From: an uncultured bacterium
GTDB lineage: Bacteria; DUMJ01
Length of the DNA stretch: 58,693 nt
Assembly (NCBI GenBank): GCA_937958695.1
Contig: CALGNK010000019.1
Location: 1-58,693, forward strand
Direction: 5' to 3'
Every line of letters begins with the position of its first letter. Position 1 is the first letter of the stretch. Positions 34,225 through 42,686 of this stretch are shown piece by piece. Position numbers and translations under genes: made by a program. The notes beneath the pieces are model-generated. The model was given only the letters and a program-made list of their open reading frames with translations. It searched no databases and had not been told where the DNA came from.

Positions 34225-35202
34225 CTATACCTCCTCATAGGCTTGAGCTATCATCTTCCTTAAAGTAGCCCTTATATGCTCTACGGGGTGAAACATTGCC
34301 CTTAGTCTTCTTTCTAGACTCTCTAGTGGAGCTAGATTTTCTGGCGCTCTACTGCTTAATGTACTGCTACTTATTATATATGGTAAAAAACCCCCGGAAA
34401 ACTGAGCAAGTTCTTGAACCTCTTTCAGCTCTAAAGTATATGGAGCCTCTAATCTTACCAAACCAAAGAATGGAGATTCAAAATATTTTGGCTCCTTCAA
34501 CCTTAAATACCAAGAGTATTTAGGTGGCAGATTTTCGCTCGATTTAATGGTAAATATAGGAGTTCTTTCTCCTTTTTTCAGTTTTAGAACAACACTCCAA
34601 TATCTTTCGTCTAGGTAGGACTTCCTTATACTTTTTACAAATCCAAGAGTTACTCCAACCTCTGAAAATGGAACCTGAAGTGGTCCATCAGCAATTACGG
34701 TATAACCACTTCTAGAGAACTCATAGGCCGTCTCTCTTTCTCTTTCCCTCATTCTTTGGATAAATGTTCTATACAGACCCTCATATGTTCCATTATTTGC
34801 AAAGATTGGTATGTATTTAGCTCTTCCTACGATTAGTGTCTCTTTTATACGTATCTCTGGTGGTAAGACGATTACACATTCATTAATCCTTTTTGCTACC
34901 GTTCCCTTTTCTAGGCTAAAAGCCCCCACAACAAATTCTCCTAAAATGGCAGATCTTCCTGTGTTACCCAAAATGAGATGAGCATCTATCCTTCTTACCC
35001 CGTCTACTATAATTATCTTTTTTCTATAATCTACCCTATCTGTTTTAATAGGTACCCATTCGTCTTTGATTTCGGTATCGGTTTCTACTCCTCCAGGTTG
35101 GGTTTCATCTGGTATATTTACCGGTTCTTCTAAAGAATCATCCCACCATATCTGATGAGCTTGTAGATTTTTTATAAGGTCAACAGGTAAGATTTCACTC
35201 AT
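34225..35202 (-). CDS. nurA: NurA-domain nuclease
   Basis: A 325-aa protein that I assign to the NurA nuclease fold. It has IIVDGVRRIDAHLIL (first catalytic Asp, about residue 66) and a second acidic site VIADGPL (about 171). A late His-containing segment near FHPVEHIRATL is also seen. NurA degrades DNA ends with HerA as motor. The herA gene follows directly. The N-terminal 60 residues are acidic and Pro-rich. The sequence is diverged, so the call rests partly on context. Confidence 0.78.
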   Translation of the reverse strand: MSEILPVDLIKNLQAHQIWWDDSLEEPVNIPDETQPGGVETDTEIKDEWVPIKTDRVDYRKKIIIVDGVRRIDAHLILGNTGRSAILGEFVVGAFSLEKGTVAKRINECVIVLPPEIRIKETLIVGRAKYIPIFANNGTYEGLYRTFIQRMRERERETAYEFSRSGYTVIADGPLQVPFSEVGVTLGFVKSIRKSYLDERYWSVVLKLKKGERTPIFTIKSSENLPPKYSWYLRLKEPKYFESPFFGLVRLEAPYTLELKEVQELAQFSGGFLPYIISSSTLSSRAPENLAPLESLERRLRAMFHPVEHIRATLRKMIAQAYEEV

Positions 35203-35206
35203 ACAA

Positions 35207-35404
35207 TTATTTTCTCATTGAAACTGGCCTAGAGATAAGCTCGTGAAAGATAAAACTTCTTATTATGTCTTTTTGAGAAAAGAGATATGTCTCTTTTTCC
35301 TCTTTAACTGGTGCTTCTTCGTATCTCCATTTTTCTTCTACTTTTTCAGCGTGTTCTAAGCTTACCCCTTCTTGCGTTTCTTGTTCCTTTATCTCTTCAT
35401 TCAT
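35207..35404 (-). CDS. Small acidic protein of unknown function
   Basis: A 65-aa frame between floA and nurA. The ATG overlaps the floA stop (ATGA), and the stop is 4 bases before nurA. The first 45 residues are Glu-rich and likely disordered. The last 20 ([20 protein letters not shown]) look helical and amphipathic. I do not recognise a family. Tight coupling on both sides supports it as a real gene, and a linker or adaptor between FloA and NurA is a speculative role. Confidence 0.6.
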   Translation of the reverse strand: MNEEIKEQETQEGVSLEHAEKVEEKWRYEEAPVKEEKETYLFSQKDIIRSFIFHELISRPVSMRK

Positions 35405-36387
35405 CTTTGTTCACCTTCCGAAGGTGGCGCCATCTTTGAAAATGATTCTCTCATAGATGTATCTGCCTGTATATTCCTAAGTTGATAGTAGTCAAAGACT
35501 CCTAATTTCCCCTCTCTAAATGCCTGTGCTATAGCTCTAGGAATTTCCGCTTCTGCCTCTACCACTTTTGCCCTCATCTCTTGAGTGTAAGCTCTCATTT
35601 CCTGTTCTCTGGCTACTGCCATTGCTCTTCGCTGTTCTGCTCTTGCCTGAGCTATTCTTTTATCCGCTTCAGCCTGATCTATCTGCAATCTTGCTCCTAT
35701 ATTTGCTCCTACATCTACATCTGCTATGTCTATAGAGAGTATTTCGAACGCAGTTCCCGCATCTAGGCCTTTTTCTAATACTGTTCTCGATATCTTATCA
35801 GGATTTTCTAATACCTCTTTATGTGACTCAGAAGAACCTATGGTTGTGACTATCCCTTCTCCGACCCTAGCTATTATGGTTGCCTCTCCCGCTCCGCCTA
35901 CCAGTCTTTCTATATTTGCTCTTACAGTAACCCTTGCCTTTACCTTTAACTCTATCCCATCTTTAGCGACCGCTGCAACTATTGGTGTTTCTATAACCTT
36001 TGGATTTACACTCATTTGAACAGCCTCTAATACATCTCTTCCTGCTAGGTCAATCGCTGCTGCTCTAGTAAAATTCAGTGGGATTCCTGCCCTTTCTGCT
36101 GCAATTATAGCGTCTACAACCCTATCAACATTTCCTCCTGCTAAATAGTGTGCTTCTAATTGATTTATATTTAAGTCTAGCCCAGCCTTTGTAGCCTTTA
36201 TAAGAGGTAACACTATCTTGTGTGGTGGTACTCTTCTTAGACGCATTCCTATAAGTGTTATAATACTAACTCTTACCGATGCAGCCACTGCGGAGATCCA
36301 TAACCCTAGGGGGACAAATTGAAAGAAAAGTATAAGAGCAATAACTATTACCAATATTGGTAACCAATAAGCAAATGTGATCTCCAT
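35401..36387 (-). CDS. floA: Flotillin-like protein FloA
   Basis: A 328-aa SPFH-type membrane scaffold of the FloA/YqfA family. The N-terminal membrane hairpin (about 5-48) is followed by a PHB domain with [20 protein letters not shown] and [22 protein letters not shown], then a coiled, Glu/Ala-rich helical region (about 225-290). It forms membrane microdomains. nfeD is directly upstream (18-base gap), the usual pairing. Confidence 0.94.
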   Translation of the reverse strand: MEITFAYWLPILVIVIALILFFQFVPLGLWISAVAASVRVSIITLIGMRLRRVPPHKIVLPLIKATKAGLDLNINQLEAHYLAGGNVDRVVDAIIAAERAGIPLNFTRAAAIDLAGRDVLEAVQMSVNPKVIETPIVAAVAKDGIELKVKARVTVRANIERLVGGAGEATIIARVGEGIVTTIGSSESHKEVLENPDKISRTVLEKGLDAGTAFEILSIDIADVDVGANIGARLQIDQAEADKRIAQARAEQRRAMAVAREQEMRAYTQEMRAKVVEAEAEIPRAIAQAFREGKLGVFDYYQLRNIQADTSMRESFSKMAPPSEGEQR

Positions 36388-36405
36388 AGAATTAACACCT
36401 CCTCT

Positions 36406-37689
36406 TTAAGAGATTTTTCTTACAAATATTTTATTACCAATAACCTTAGTTACAATAACTCTACTACCTGAAGGTATATACTCCCCTTCAGTAATGCAAT
36501 CATAACGTCTATTGTCTATCTCTACTATCCCCGATGGTCTTAAAAGAGTTACTGAAATACCCTCTTTGCCTATAAGATTTTGATCGATTGTAACTACAGT
36601 ATATCCTGCTTCTGTTTTTGTTGCTTCCTTTAGTGCTATCCTCTTCCATACAAAACTCTCAGGAAGGTATCTTATAAATAGTATGATGATTCCTAACATA
36701 AGAATACTAGCTAATATGATAGACCTTAAGGCATTTATTCCTCCACCCAAGACTAGATAGATACTTATGAATAATGCTATTATACCTGATATTCCAGGTA
36801 TGCCAAAGCCAGGTGTATGCAACTCTATTAAAAGTAGTATAATCCCTCCTATAAAGAGTAATATTGCTTCTATACCTGCAAGTCCTGCTAGATAGTTACC
36901 TACAAAGGTGAGAACTATAAGGGTGATCCCTAAGATTCCAGGTATACCAAATCCCGGAATCTGAAGCTCTACAAAGAGCAACATAAGACCACCAAGAAGG
37001 AAGAGAAAACTATAAGTAGGATCAGATGTTATCTGTGAGAACCTTTCAGACCAATTTAGATATTCATTTACTATCCTAGGTTCTTTTATCTTGAGAGCCT
37101 TCCATAACTCAGTATAGTTGTTTACTATAAAGTCTGCATATCCATATTTTTTTGCCTGACTTGCAGTTAATGTTAATAATTTTCCTCTTGGTTTGAGGTC
37201 TTTTATCTCTACACTTTGGTCTACCATTGCCTCAGCTATCTGAGGATTTCTCTTTCTCCTCTCTGCAGTAGCAGAAAATTCGGCCCTAAGAGCAGATACA
37301 TTCTTTTCCTCCATCGGCCTTGGTTCTGCAGCTCCCATAGAACCACTTTCAGTAAAAGCAATCTTTTCACAAGCTATCGCTATTAATGCCCCTGCTGACC
37401 ATGCTCTATTCTTTACATAAGCTATTGTAGGGATAGGAGAGTCTAATAGAGAATCTCTTATCTTTACTGCAGAATCTACCAATCCACCAAATGTTTCTAT
37501 CTCTAATACTATATATCTTGCTCTATCCTCAATGGCTTTGTCTATTCCTCTTTTTACGAGAGAATATACGCCTTCGTTTATCATTCCAGATACGTGTATT
37601 ATGTATATAGTATCATCAGGGTTACTGTATAACTTAGATTCTATAAGAATAAGTAAAAATAAAACTAACAATAAGAGTAACTTTTTCAT
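36406..37689 (-). CDS. NfeD-family membrane serine protease (long form)
   Basis: A 427-aa long NfeD: signal or anchor at 1-20, ClpP/SppA-like protease domain (about 28-210, catalytic Ser in NRAWSAGALIAIACEKI), a membrane block of several helices (about 225-345) and a C-terminal OB-fold (about 360-427). Long NfeD proteins cleave stomatin/flotillin partners. floA follows, so FloA may be substrate or partner. It opens the nfeD-floA-orf-nurA-herA operon. Confidence 0.92.
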   Translation of the reverse strand: MKKLLLLLVLFLLILIESKLYSNPDDTIYIIHVSGMINEGVYSLVKRGIDKAIEDRARYIVLEIETFGGLVDSAVKIRDSLLDSPIPTIAYVKNRAWSAGALIAIACEKIAFTESGSMGAAEPRPMEEKNVSALRAEFSATAERRKRNPQIAEAMVDQSVEIKDLKPRGKLLTLTASQAKKYGYADFIVNNYTELWKALKIKEPRIVNEYLNWSERFSQITSDPTYSFLFLLGGLMLLFVELQIPGFGIPGILGITLIVLTFVGNYLAGLAGIEAILLFIGGIILLLIELHTPGFGIPGISGIIALFISIYLVLGGGINALRSIILASILMLGIIILFIRYLPESFVWKRIALKEATKTEAGYTVVTIDQNLIGKEGISVTLLRPSGIVEIDNRRYDCITEGEYIPSGSRVIVTKVIGNKIFVRKIS

Positions 37690-37723
37690 TGCTTCCTCCT
37701 AGTTCTAATTATATCATGTCTAT

Positions 37724-38536
37724 TTATACATTCAAAATCATCCCATCATACGCAACTTTAAATCCGTATGGTTGTAGTACCTCTACCAATTCTTCGTATA
37801 ATAATCCTCCATTATGAGAGAAGTGAGTTGCTATGCATATACTTTTGTTGTTTATGCTTCCATATTTTTCTAATAGTTCCTTTGCCTCAATTATAGCCAT
37901 TATTCCCATATGTCCTTGTCTTTGGTTATTATTACCAAAGGTGCAATCAAAGATAGCCACATCTAGATAAAAATCTTTTAGTTTTTCCCATGTCCTTTCC
38001 GGATACCAACCTGAGTCATGTCCATAAAATATGGTCTTATTATCAATTTTAATAATGTATAATAAACTCTCTTCATCGGGGGCGTGATCTGCTGGTAGAG
38101 CAAGGAGGCTAAATTCGCCGCATTCTACCTTATCAAAGGGATGTATAGTATTTAATCTTATCTTTGCCTTTTCGCAGTCAATCCTTTCTTCTATTATCTT
38201 TGTCACTTTAGAATTTCCAAATATATCTAATATAGCATCCTCTGGTAGATGGGCAAATGGCTCCATTCGCATATGTAGCTCCTGAGGATAAAAATGATCT
38301 TGATGAGAATGAGTTATGAAGAGATATTTAATCTTACTTAGGTCTATGTTATGTCTAAGGCTATTTAGATACGTATCTGGCGTTAAGTCTATAAGGATCT
38401 TTTTATCTATAACCATCGAACTTCTAGTTCTTATGTTTTCTCCGCCAGAGTCTTTAGCCTTTTGACAGTATTCACAGGTGCAAAATACGCCAGGCCATCC
38501 TTCTGCTGCTGCAGTTCCTAAAAAGATTAGTTCCAT
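37724..38536 (-). CDS. Metallo-beta-lactamase-fold hydrolase (PhnP-like)
   Basis: A 270-aa MBL-fold protein. LGTAAAEGWPGVFCTCEYC carries Cys pairs typical of PhnP-like members. Metal-binding HSHQDH is at about 77-82, with ALPADHAPD and IFYGHDSGWYPE following and a final His in ATHFSHNGG. PhnP cleaves cyclic ribose phosphates. No phosphonate genes are present, so only a phosphodiesterase-type role is inferred. It stands 34 bases upstream of nfeD on the same strand. Confidence 0.86.
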   Translation of the reverse strand: MELIFLGTAAAEGWPGVFCTCEYCQKAKDSGGENIRTRSSMVIDKKILIDLTPDTYLNSLRHNIDLSKIKYLFITHSHQDHFYPQELHMRMEPFAHLPEDAILDIFGNSKVTKIIEERIDCEKAKIRLNTIHPFDKVECGEFSLLALPADHAPDEESLLYIIKIDNKTIFYGHDSGWYPERTWEKLKDFYLDVAIFDCTFGNNNQRQGHMGIMAIIEAKELLEKYGSINNKSICIATHFSHNGGLLYEELVEVLQPYGFKVAYDGMILNV

Positions 38537-38568
38537 TTTAGTCCCTCCTTATCAGGTTTCTTGTATTC

Positions 38569-38619
38569 TTGACATCATTTTGGTTTGTTCTAAAATGATA
38601 TCATAAAATCTTAGATTTT
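38569..38619 (+). promoter_or_regulatory. Promoter of the beta-mannosidase gene, with inverted repeat
   Basis: Perfect -35 TTGACA (38569-38574), 16-base spacer, -10 TAAAAT (38591-38596). Just after the predicted start, AAAATCT-T-AGATTTT (38605-38619) is a 15-bp AT-rich inverted repeat that could bind a repressor. ATGATATCAT overlaps the -10 end. GGAGGTGAG provides the ribosome-binding site. Confidence 0.7.
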
Positions 38620-38634
38620 TGGAGGTGAGAATCT

Positions 38635-41094
38635 ATGAAAAGTTTATCCTTAGACGGGGAATGGCAATTTATAGCAGAATCTGATAGCAAATGGTTACCA
38701 GCTCTGGTCCCTGGTGATGTCCATCTTGACCTATTAAGAAACAAGGTAATAGAAGATCCTCTATATGGAACTAATGCTGAAAATTGTAAATGGATAGAAG
38801 AAAAGACCTGGATATATAGAAAGATCTTTAATGTCCCTAAGGATTTTATCAAGAAGCGAGTAGAGCTAATCTTTAATGGGCTTGATTTAGATGCAGAGAT
38901 CTTTCTTAACGGAACAAAGATAGGAGAACATCATAATGCATTTATTCCTTATATGGTAGATGTTACTGGTCATATTAGGGAAGGGGAGAATGAGCTTTTA
39001 GTCTACTTGGATGTAGGCAAAAAGAGGGTAAAGGATAAACCATTAGAAAGGTATAACGTTGATGAGAGTTATTTGAGAATCTGGATGAGAAAGCCTCAGT
39101 TTGTCTTTGGATGGGATTGGGGTCCATATCTGCCAACCTGCGGGATATGGAGGAGTGTAGAACTAAAAAGTTATGAATATGTAGCCCTGCGCGATGTTTT
39201 TATAAAGCCTAAGTTTAAAGAAGATAAGGTAGAACTTATATTAGAGGTAGAATTAGAGAATGTTGCTGATGCGCCTGTTGAGATAGAGCTCTTTATGTCT
39301 CTTAAGGGGGAAGAAGAGGACGGTTTAGGAGAGAGGTTTATAGTTAATCCTGGTATAAGTAAGAAAACCTATTCACTTCTAGTAAATAACCCTAAGTTAT
39401 GGTATCCATCACCAATAGGAGAGCCATACTTGTATAACTTTAAGGTTACAGTCTCTAAAGAAAATAAAGAATTAGATTCTTATAATATGAAATATGGAAT
39501 AAGAGAGATAGAGCTTATACAGGAGCCGATAGAAGAAGGGGAGAGTTTTATAATCTCTATAAATGGTAAAAAGGTATTTTGTAAGGGGGCAGACTGGATA
39601 CCTGCAGATTCTATAATAGCTAATGTGTCCAAAGAAAAATATAAAAAACTAATAGAACTTGCTAAAGAGGCTAATTTCAATATGTTTAGAATCTGGGGTG
39701 GAGGTATCTATGAAGATCCATACTTTTACGAATTATGTGATGAAAATGGAATAATGGTCTGGCAAGATTTTATGTTTGCCTGCGCTCCTTATCCAGATGA
39801 TAATGAAGAATTTATGCAAGAGGTAGAAAGGGAAGCAAGGGTTATAGTAAAGCAATTGAGAAATCATCCATCAATAGTTATCTGGTGTGGCAATAATGAG
39901 AATCAGTGGATCCATTATATGGGTGCATGGGGAGGAAGGGAAACTAAGCTTTACGGTTCTAAGATATATGAAGAATTATTGCCAAGTATATGCAAAGAGC
40001 TAGATCCTACTAGACCTTATTGGCCCTCGAGTCCCTATGGAGGAGAAGATCCCAATTCAGAGGAGTGCGGAGATAGACACGCTTGGCAGTTAAGTATCCA
40101 GACAGATGACCCTTACGAGAGGGTGAACTATAAGCTTTATGCTCTAGATAAAGGTAAGTTTATAACGGAGTTTGGACAACTTGCGCCACCATTAATGAAG
40201 AGCCTTTTAGAATTTACTCCGGAAAATGAGATCTATATAGACTCTCCTACTTGGAAGTTCCACAATAATACGTTTGAAAGGGGAAATATAAAGGCTGCTT
40301 TAGAGAGATTTTTTATACCTCAAGAGAAACTTGATCTGGATGAATATCTCATAAGTGCACAAATGATACAAGCAGAAGCCTTAAAATTTGCTCTAGAACA
40401 TTGGAAAAGGCGTATGTTTGATACAGCTGGAGAGATATTCTGGATGTACTCTGACTGTTGGGGTACTACCGGATCTTGGGTGGTAGTAGACTATTACTTA
40501 AGGAAAAAGCCTTCCTATTACTATGTAAAGAGGGTCTTTGAACCTGTTTATGTATCTTTAAAAGAAGAGAAAAACAAGATAGAAGTTTTTGTAATAAATG
40601 AATTGGATAAAGATTTAATACTTGATTTAGAGTATGGCGTTAAGAGTTTTTTAGGAGACACTCTTTTAAAGGGTAAGGCGAAGTTAGAAGTAAAGAATTT
40701 GGGAAGTGTTAAGGTTGGGGAAATAGATACTAGTAGAATCCTTGACAAGGATAGGGATAGATGCTTTGTCTATGCGAAATTATATGAGAATGGACATTGT
40801 TTATCTTGGAATAGAATCTTCTTACTAGACTTTAAAGATTTATCAATGCCAATAACCAAGATATCATCTGAGCTTATAAAGCTGAAAGAAGGTAAATACA
40901 GACTCGAATTACTTACCGATAATTTTGCTTGGATGGTGCATCTAGAACTTCCAGACGATATTGATACAAACGATAACTACTTTGACATATTCCCAAATGA
41001 GAGATATTCAGTTATACTCTCTTCTTCAAGAGAAATAAGCTTGGGAGAAATTAGTATCTATACGTTGAATGATGTAATATCAAAACATAAATAG
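38635..41094 (+). CDS. GH2 beta-mannosidase
   Basis: An 819-aa glycoside hydrolase family 2 enzyme of the beta-mannosidase clade. It has an N-terminal jellyroll (SLDGEWQFIAESDSKW), a middle immunoglobulin-like domain and a TIM barrel (about 300-600) with acid/base Glu in IVIWCGNNENQW and nucleophile Glu in KFITEFGQLAPP. C-terminal beta domains follow. No signal peptide, so it probably hydrolyses imported manno-oligosaccharides. It has its own promoter and no co-directional follower. Confidence 0.95.
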   Translation: MKSLSLDGEWQFIAESDSKWLPALVPGDVHLDLLRNKVIEDPLYGTNAENCKWIEEKTWIYRKIFNVPKDFIKKRVELIFNGLDLDAEIFLNGTKIGEHHNAFIPYMVDVTGHIREGENELLVYLDVGKKRVKDKPLERYNVDESYLRIWMRKPQFVFGWDWGPYLPTCGIWRSVELKSYEYVALRDVFIKPKFKEDKVELILEVELENVADAPVEIELFMSLKGEEEDGLGERFIVNPGISKKTYSLLVNNPKLWYPSPIGEPYLYNFKVTVSKENKELDSYNMKYGIREIELIQEPIEEGESFIISINGKKVFCKGADWIPADSIIANVSKEKYKKLIELAKEANFNMFRIWGGGIYEDPYFYELCDENGIMVWQDFMFACAPYPDDNEEFMQEVEREARVIVKQLRNHPSIVIWCGNNENQWIHYMGAWGGRETKLYGSKIYEELLPSICKELDPTRPYWPSSPYGGEDPNSEECGDRHAWQLSIQTDDPYERVNYKLYALDKGKFITEFGQLAPPLMKSLLEFTPENEIYIDSPTWKFHNNTFERGNIKAALERFFIPQEKLDLDEYLISAQMIQAEALKFALEHWKRRMFDTAGEIFWMYSDCWGTTGSWVVVDYYLRKKPSYYYVKRVFEPVYVSLKEEKNKIEVFVINELDKDLILDLEYGVKSFLGDTLLKGKAKLEVKNLGSVKVGEIDTSRILDKDRDRCFVYAKLYENGHCLSWNRIFLLDFKDLSMPITKISSELIKLKEGKYRLELLTDNFAWMVHLELPDDIDTNDNYFDIFPNERYSVILSSSREISLGEISIYTLNDVISKHK

Positions 41095-41116
41095 GGGCGA
41101 TTCACGAATCGCCCCT
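41093..41116. terminator. Hairpin between convergent genes
   Basis: AGGGGCGATT and AATCGCCCCT pair around a CACG loop, starting inside the beta-mannosidase stop codon. On the plus strand no T-tract follows. On the minus strand ATTTATGTTTT follows, so it is more likely to end the DUF4139 transcript, or to act for both. Confidence 0.65.
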
Positions 41117-41137
41117 AAGGTAGAAAATAAGGGGAGT

Positions 41138-42547
41138 TTAGAACCTATACTCTGCTGTATATGTTACTTCTTTTTCTCCATTTTCAGGTACTTCAACCAC
41201 GTACTCTATCTTGTAGGCATCTATCTTTTTGTATTTATAGTTTGACTTTAGTATCTTCCAATCCCCCCATTGATGTTCTATGATGCTCACTTTAATAGGC
41301 TCTTCTTTGTGGTTTCTAATAATAATCTTGTATGTATCTTGATATATATTATTAGCTATTTTCTTATGCTCCATTATTCTTCTCTCACCTGCTATATCGA
41401 ATGTGGTTCCTATGAGTAGCTCTATTACTTCATCCTTTGGGGTATGGTCTATGAAATCCTCTCCTATAAACTGGAGGGTATCATCGTCATTTGTTTTGTA
41501 CACCCTTATCTTCCCTTTAGGTAGGGGAATGCCTAAGCCAGAGTCAGAGCTATTTTTGAATCCTATATAGACCGATACCTTAGGATTATAATCTAGTCCC
41601 TTCCAATTATCAAAGTAATAGTTTCTATAGAGTTTGCCATCATATACATATCTCTTCTCCATTGGGATATCTTGTACACTTAATAGAGAGATCTGCTTTG
41701 TTTGATTATTTTTTATCGTTGCCTTCCTTGTTAAGGTATACATGTGGTATTCGAAGAAACTTTTTTCTTCAAATTGGGGTAAAGTTTCAGCCATAATCGC
41801 CATCTTTAGCTCATCTACCTTATATGCCTCTTTCTCTAGATTTATCTCTCCTGCAATAAGCTTTACCTTTGCATATTCGTAGCTTACTCCTGACCTGTTA
41901 TCTATAGTCACCCAACCATTAAGAGATAGGATCTTCTCGTCTTTAGATATATTAGCTACATAATCTGCCTGCCAGTTTATACCTCTAGTTAAATAGCTAA
42001 GCTCAATGAGATGCATATTATTATCCAAGCTTTCTATCTCCCAGACTAAGGTGGGTCTTGTAATTAATCCCTCTAGTAACTGGGGAAACTCTATGTCTCT
42101 TATATTTTCCCTATCTATCATATAGATAGGTCCATTAGTTCTGTTTTGAGAAATGATAATGTGTCTACCATCATAACTTAATAGATATCCTTTATATATG
42201 GCGTTATCTCTTGTTATTACTTTTATCTCTTGATCAATATACTTATTAAGAAGTTTGTCAGAATTCACAAGGTCATATTCAAAGTTTTGTTCTATTATTC
42301 TGCAATCTTGAGTTTTAGTAAGAGACTTAAAGTGTACACTTGTAGTATCGATCCTAGAAGGAACATCAGAGACCTTTACTATATTCTTCCCTTTTTCCAG
42401 TTTTATTTCCCTTAAATCCCTTATTAAAGCTATGTCCTGATTGTAGATGGTTATATCGATTTCTTTTCTAATCATTTCATTCGCTGGTAAAGTTTTTATA
42501 AACGAAACAATAAATAAAAACACTAATACAAGCGCTAAAGATTTCAT
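41138..42547 (-). CDS. Secreted DUF4139-domain protein
   Basis: A 469-aa protein with an N-terminal signal peptide (about 1-24, hydrophobic ALVLVFLFIVSFI) and a DUF4139-like beta-rich body. Features are DITIYNQDIALIRDLREI, the central WEIESLDNNMHLIELSYLTR and RGINWQADYVANI, and a C-terminal DTYKIIIRNHKEEPIKV with EVTYTAEYRF. Its function is unknown; it is likely in the periplasm or at the cell surface. It is the only gene in its transcript and is divergent from the flagellin-like gene. Confidence 0.87.
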   Translation of the reverse strand: MKSLALVLVFLFIVSFIKTLPANEMIRKEIDITIYNQDIALIRDLREIKLEKGKNIVKVSDVPSRIDTTSVHFKSLTKTQDCRIIEQNFEYDLVNSDKLLNKYIDQEIKVITRDNAIYKGYLLSYDGRHIIISQNRTNGPIYMIDRENIRDIEFPQLLEGLITRPTLVWEIESLDNNMHLIELSYLTRGINWQADYVANISKDEKILSLNGWVTIDNRSGVSYEYAKVKLIAGEINLEKEAYKVDELKMAIMAETLPQFEEKSFFEYHMYTLTRKATIKNNQTKQISLLSVQDIPMEKRYVYDGKLYRNYYFDNWKGLDYNPKVSVYIGFKNSSDSGLGIPLPKGKIRVYKTNDDDTLQFIGEDFIDHTPKDEVIELLIGTTFDIAGERRIMEHKKIANNIYQDTYKIIIRNHKEEPIKVSIIEHQWGDWKILKSNYKYKKIDAYKIEYVVEVPENGEKEVTYTAEYRF

Positions 42548-42642
42548 AGAATTCTACCTCCCACTAATTTTTATTTAATTATACCATTAAAATCATGAGA
42601 TATTTATTCTCAAGAAAGGCACAATTTTTATGATATTTCTGT

Positions 42643-42648
42643 TATAAT
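42643..42648 (+). promoter_or_regulatory. Candidate -10 element upstream of the flagellin-like gene
   Basis: TATAAT in GTTATAATATTTG, 38 bases before the ATG. No clear -35 and no sigma-28 (GCCGATAA) or sigma-54 pattern is visible, so the gene looks served by the main sigma factor. Confidence 0.35.
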
Positions 42649-42686
42649 ATTTGCAATTTTTGAAATAATAGATTAAATGTAAGAAG

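Noticed and set aside
32500-35202. HerA-NurA as part of an antiphage defence island.
   Set aside because: No effector genes, restriction enzymes, toxins or mobile elements flank the pair. The neighbours are housekeeping envelope genes, so a resection or chromosome role is more likely.
42600-42686. A sigma-28 or sigma-54 promoter for the flagellin-like gene, suggested by AAAGGCAC near 42615.
   Set aside because: Neither GCCGATAA nor a GG-N10-GC pair with proper spacing is present. Only a plain TATAAT is convincing.
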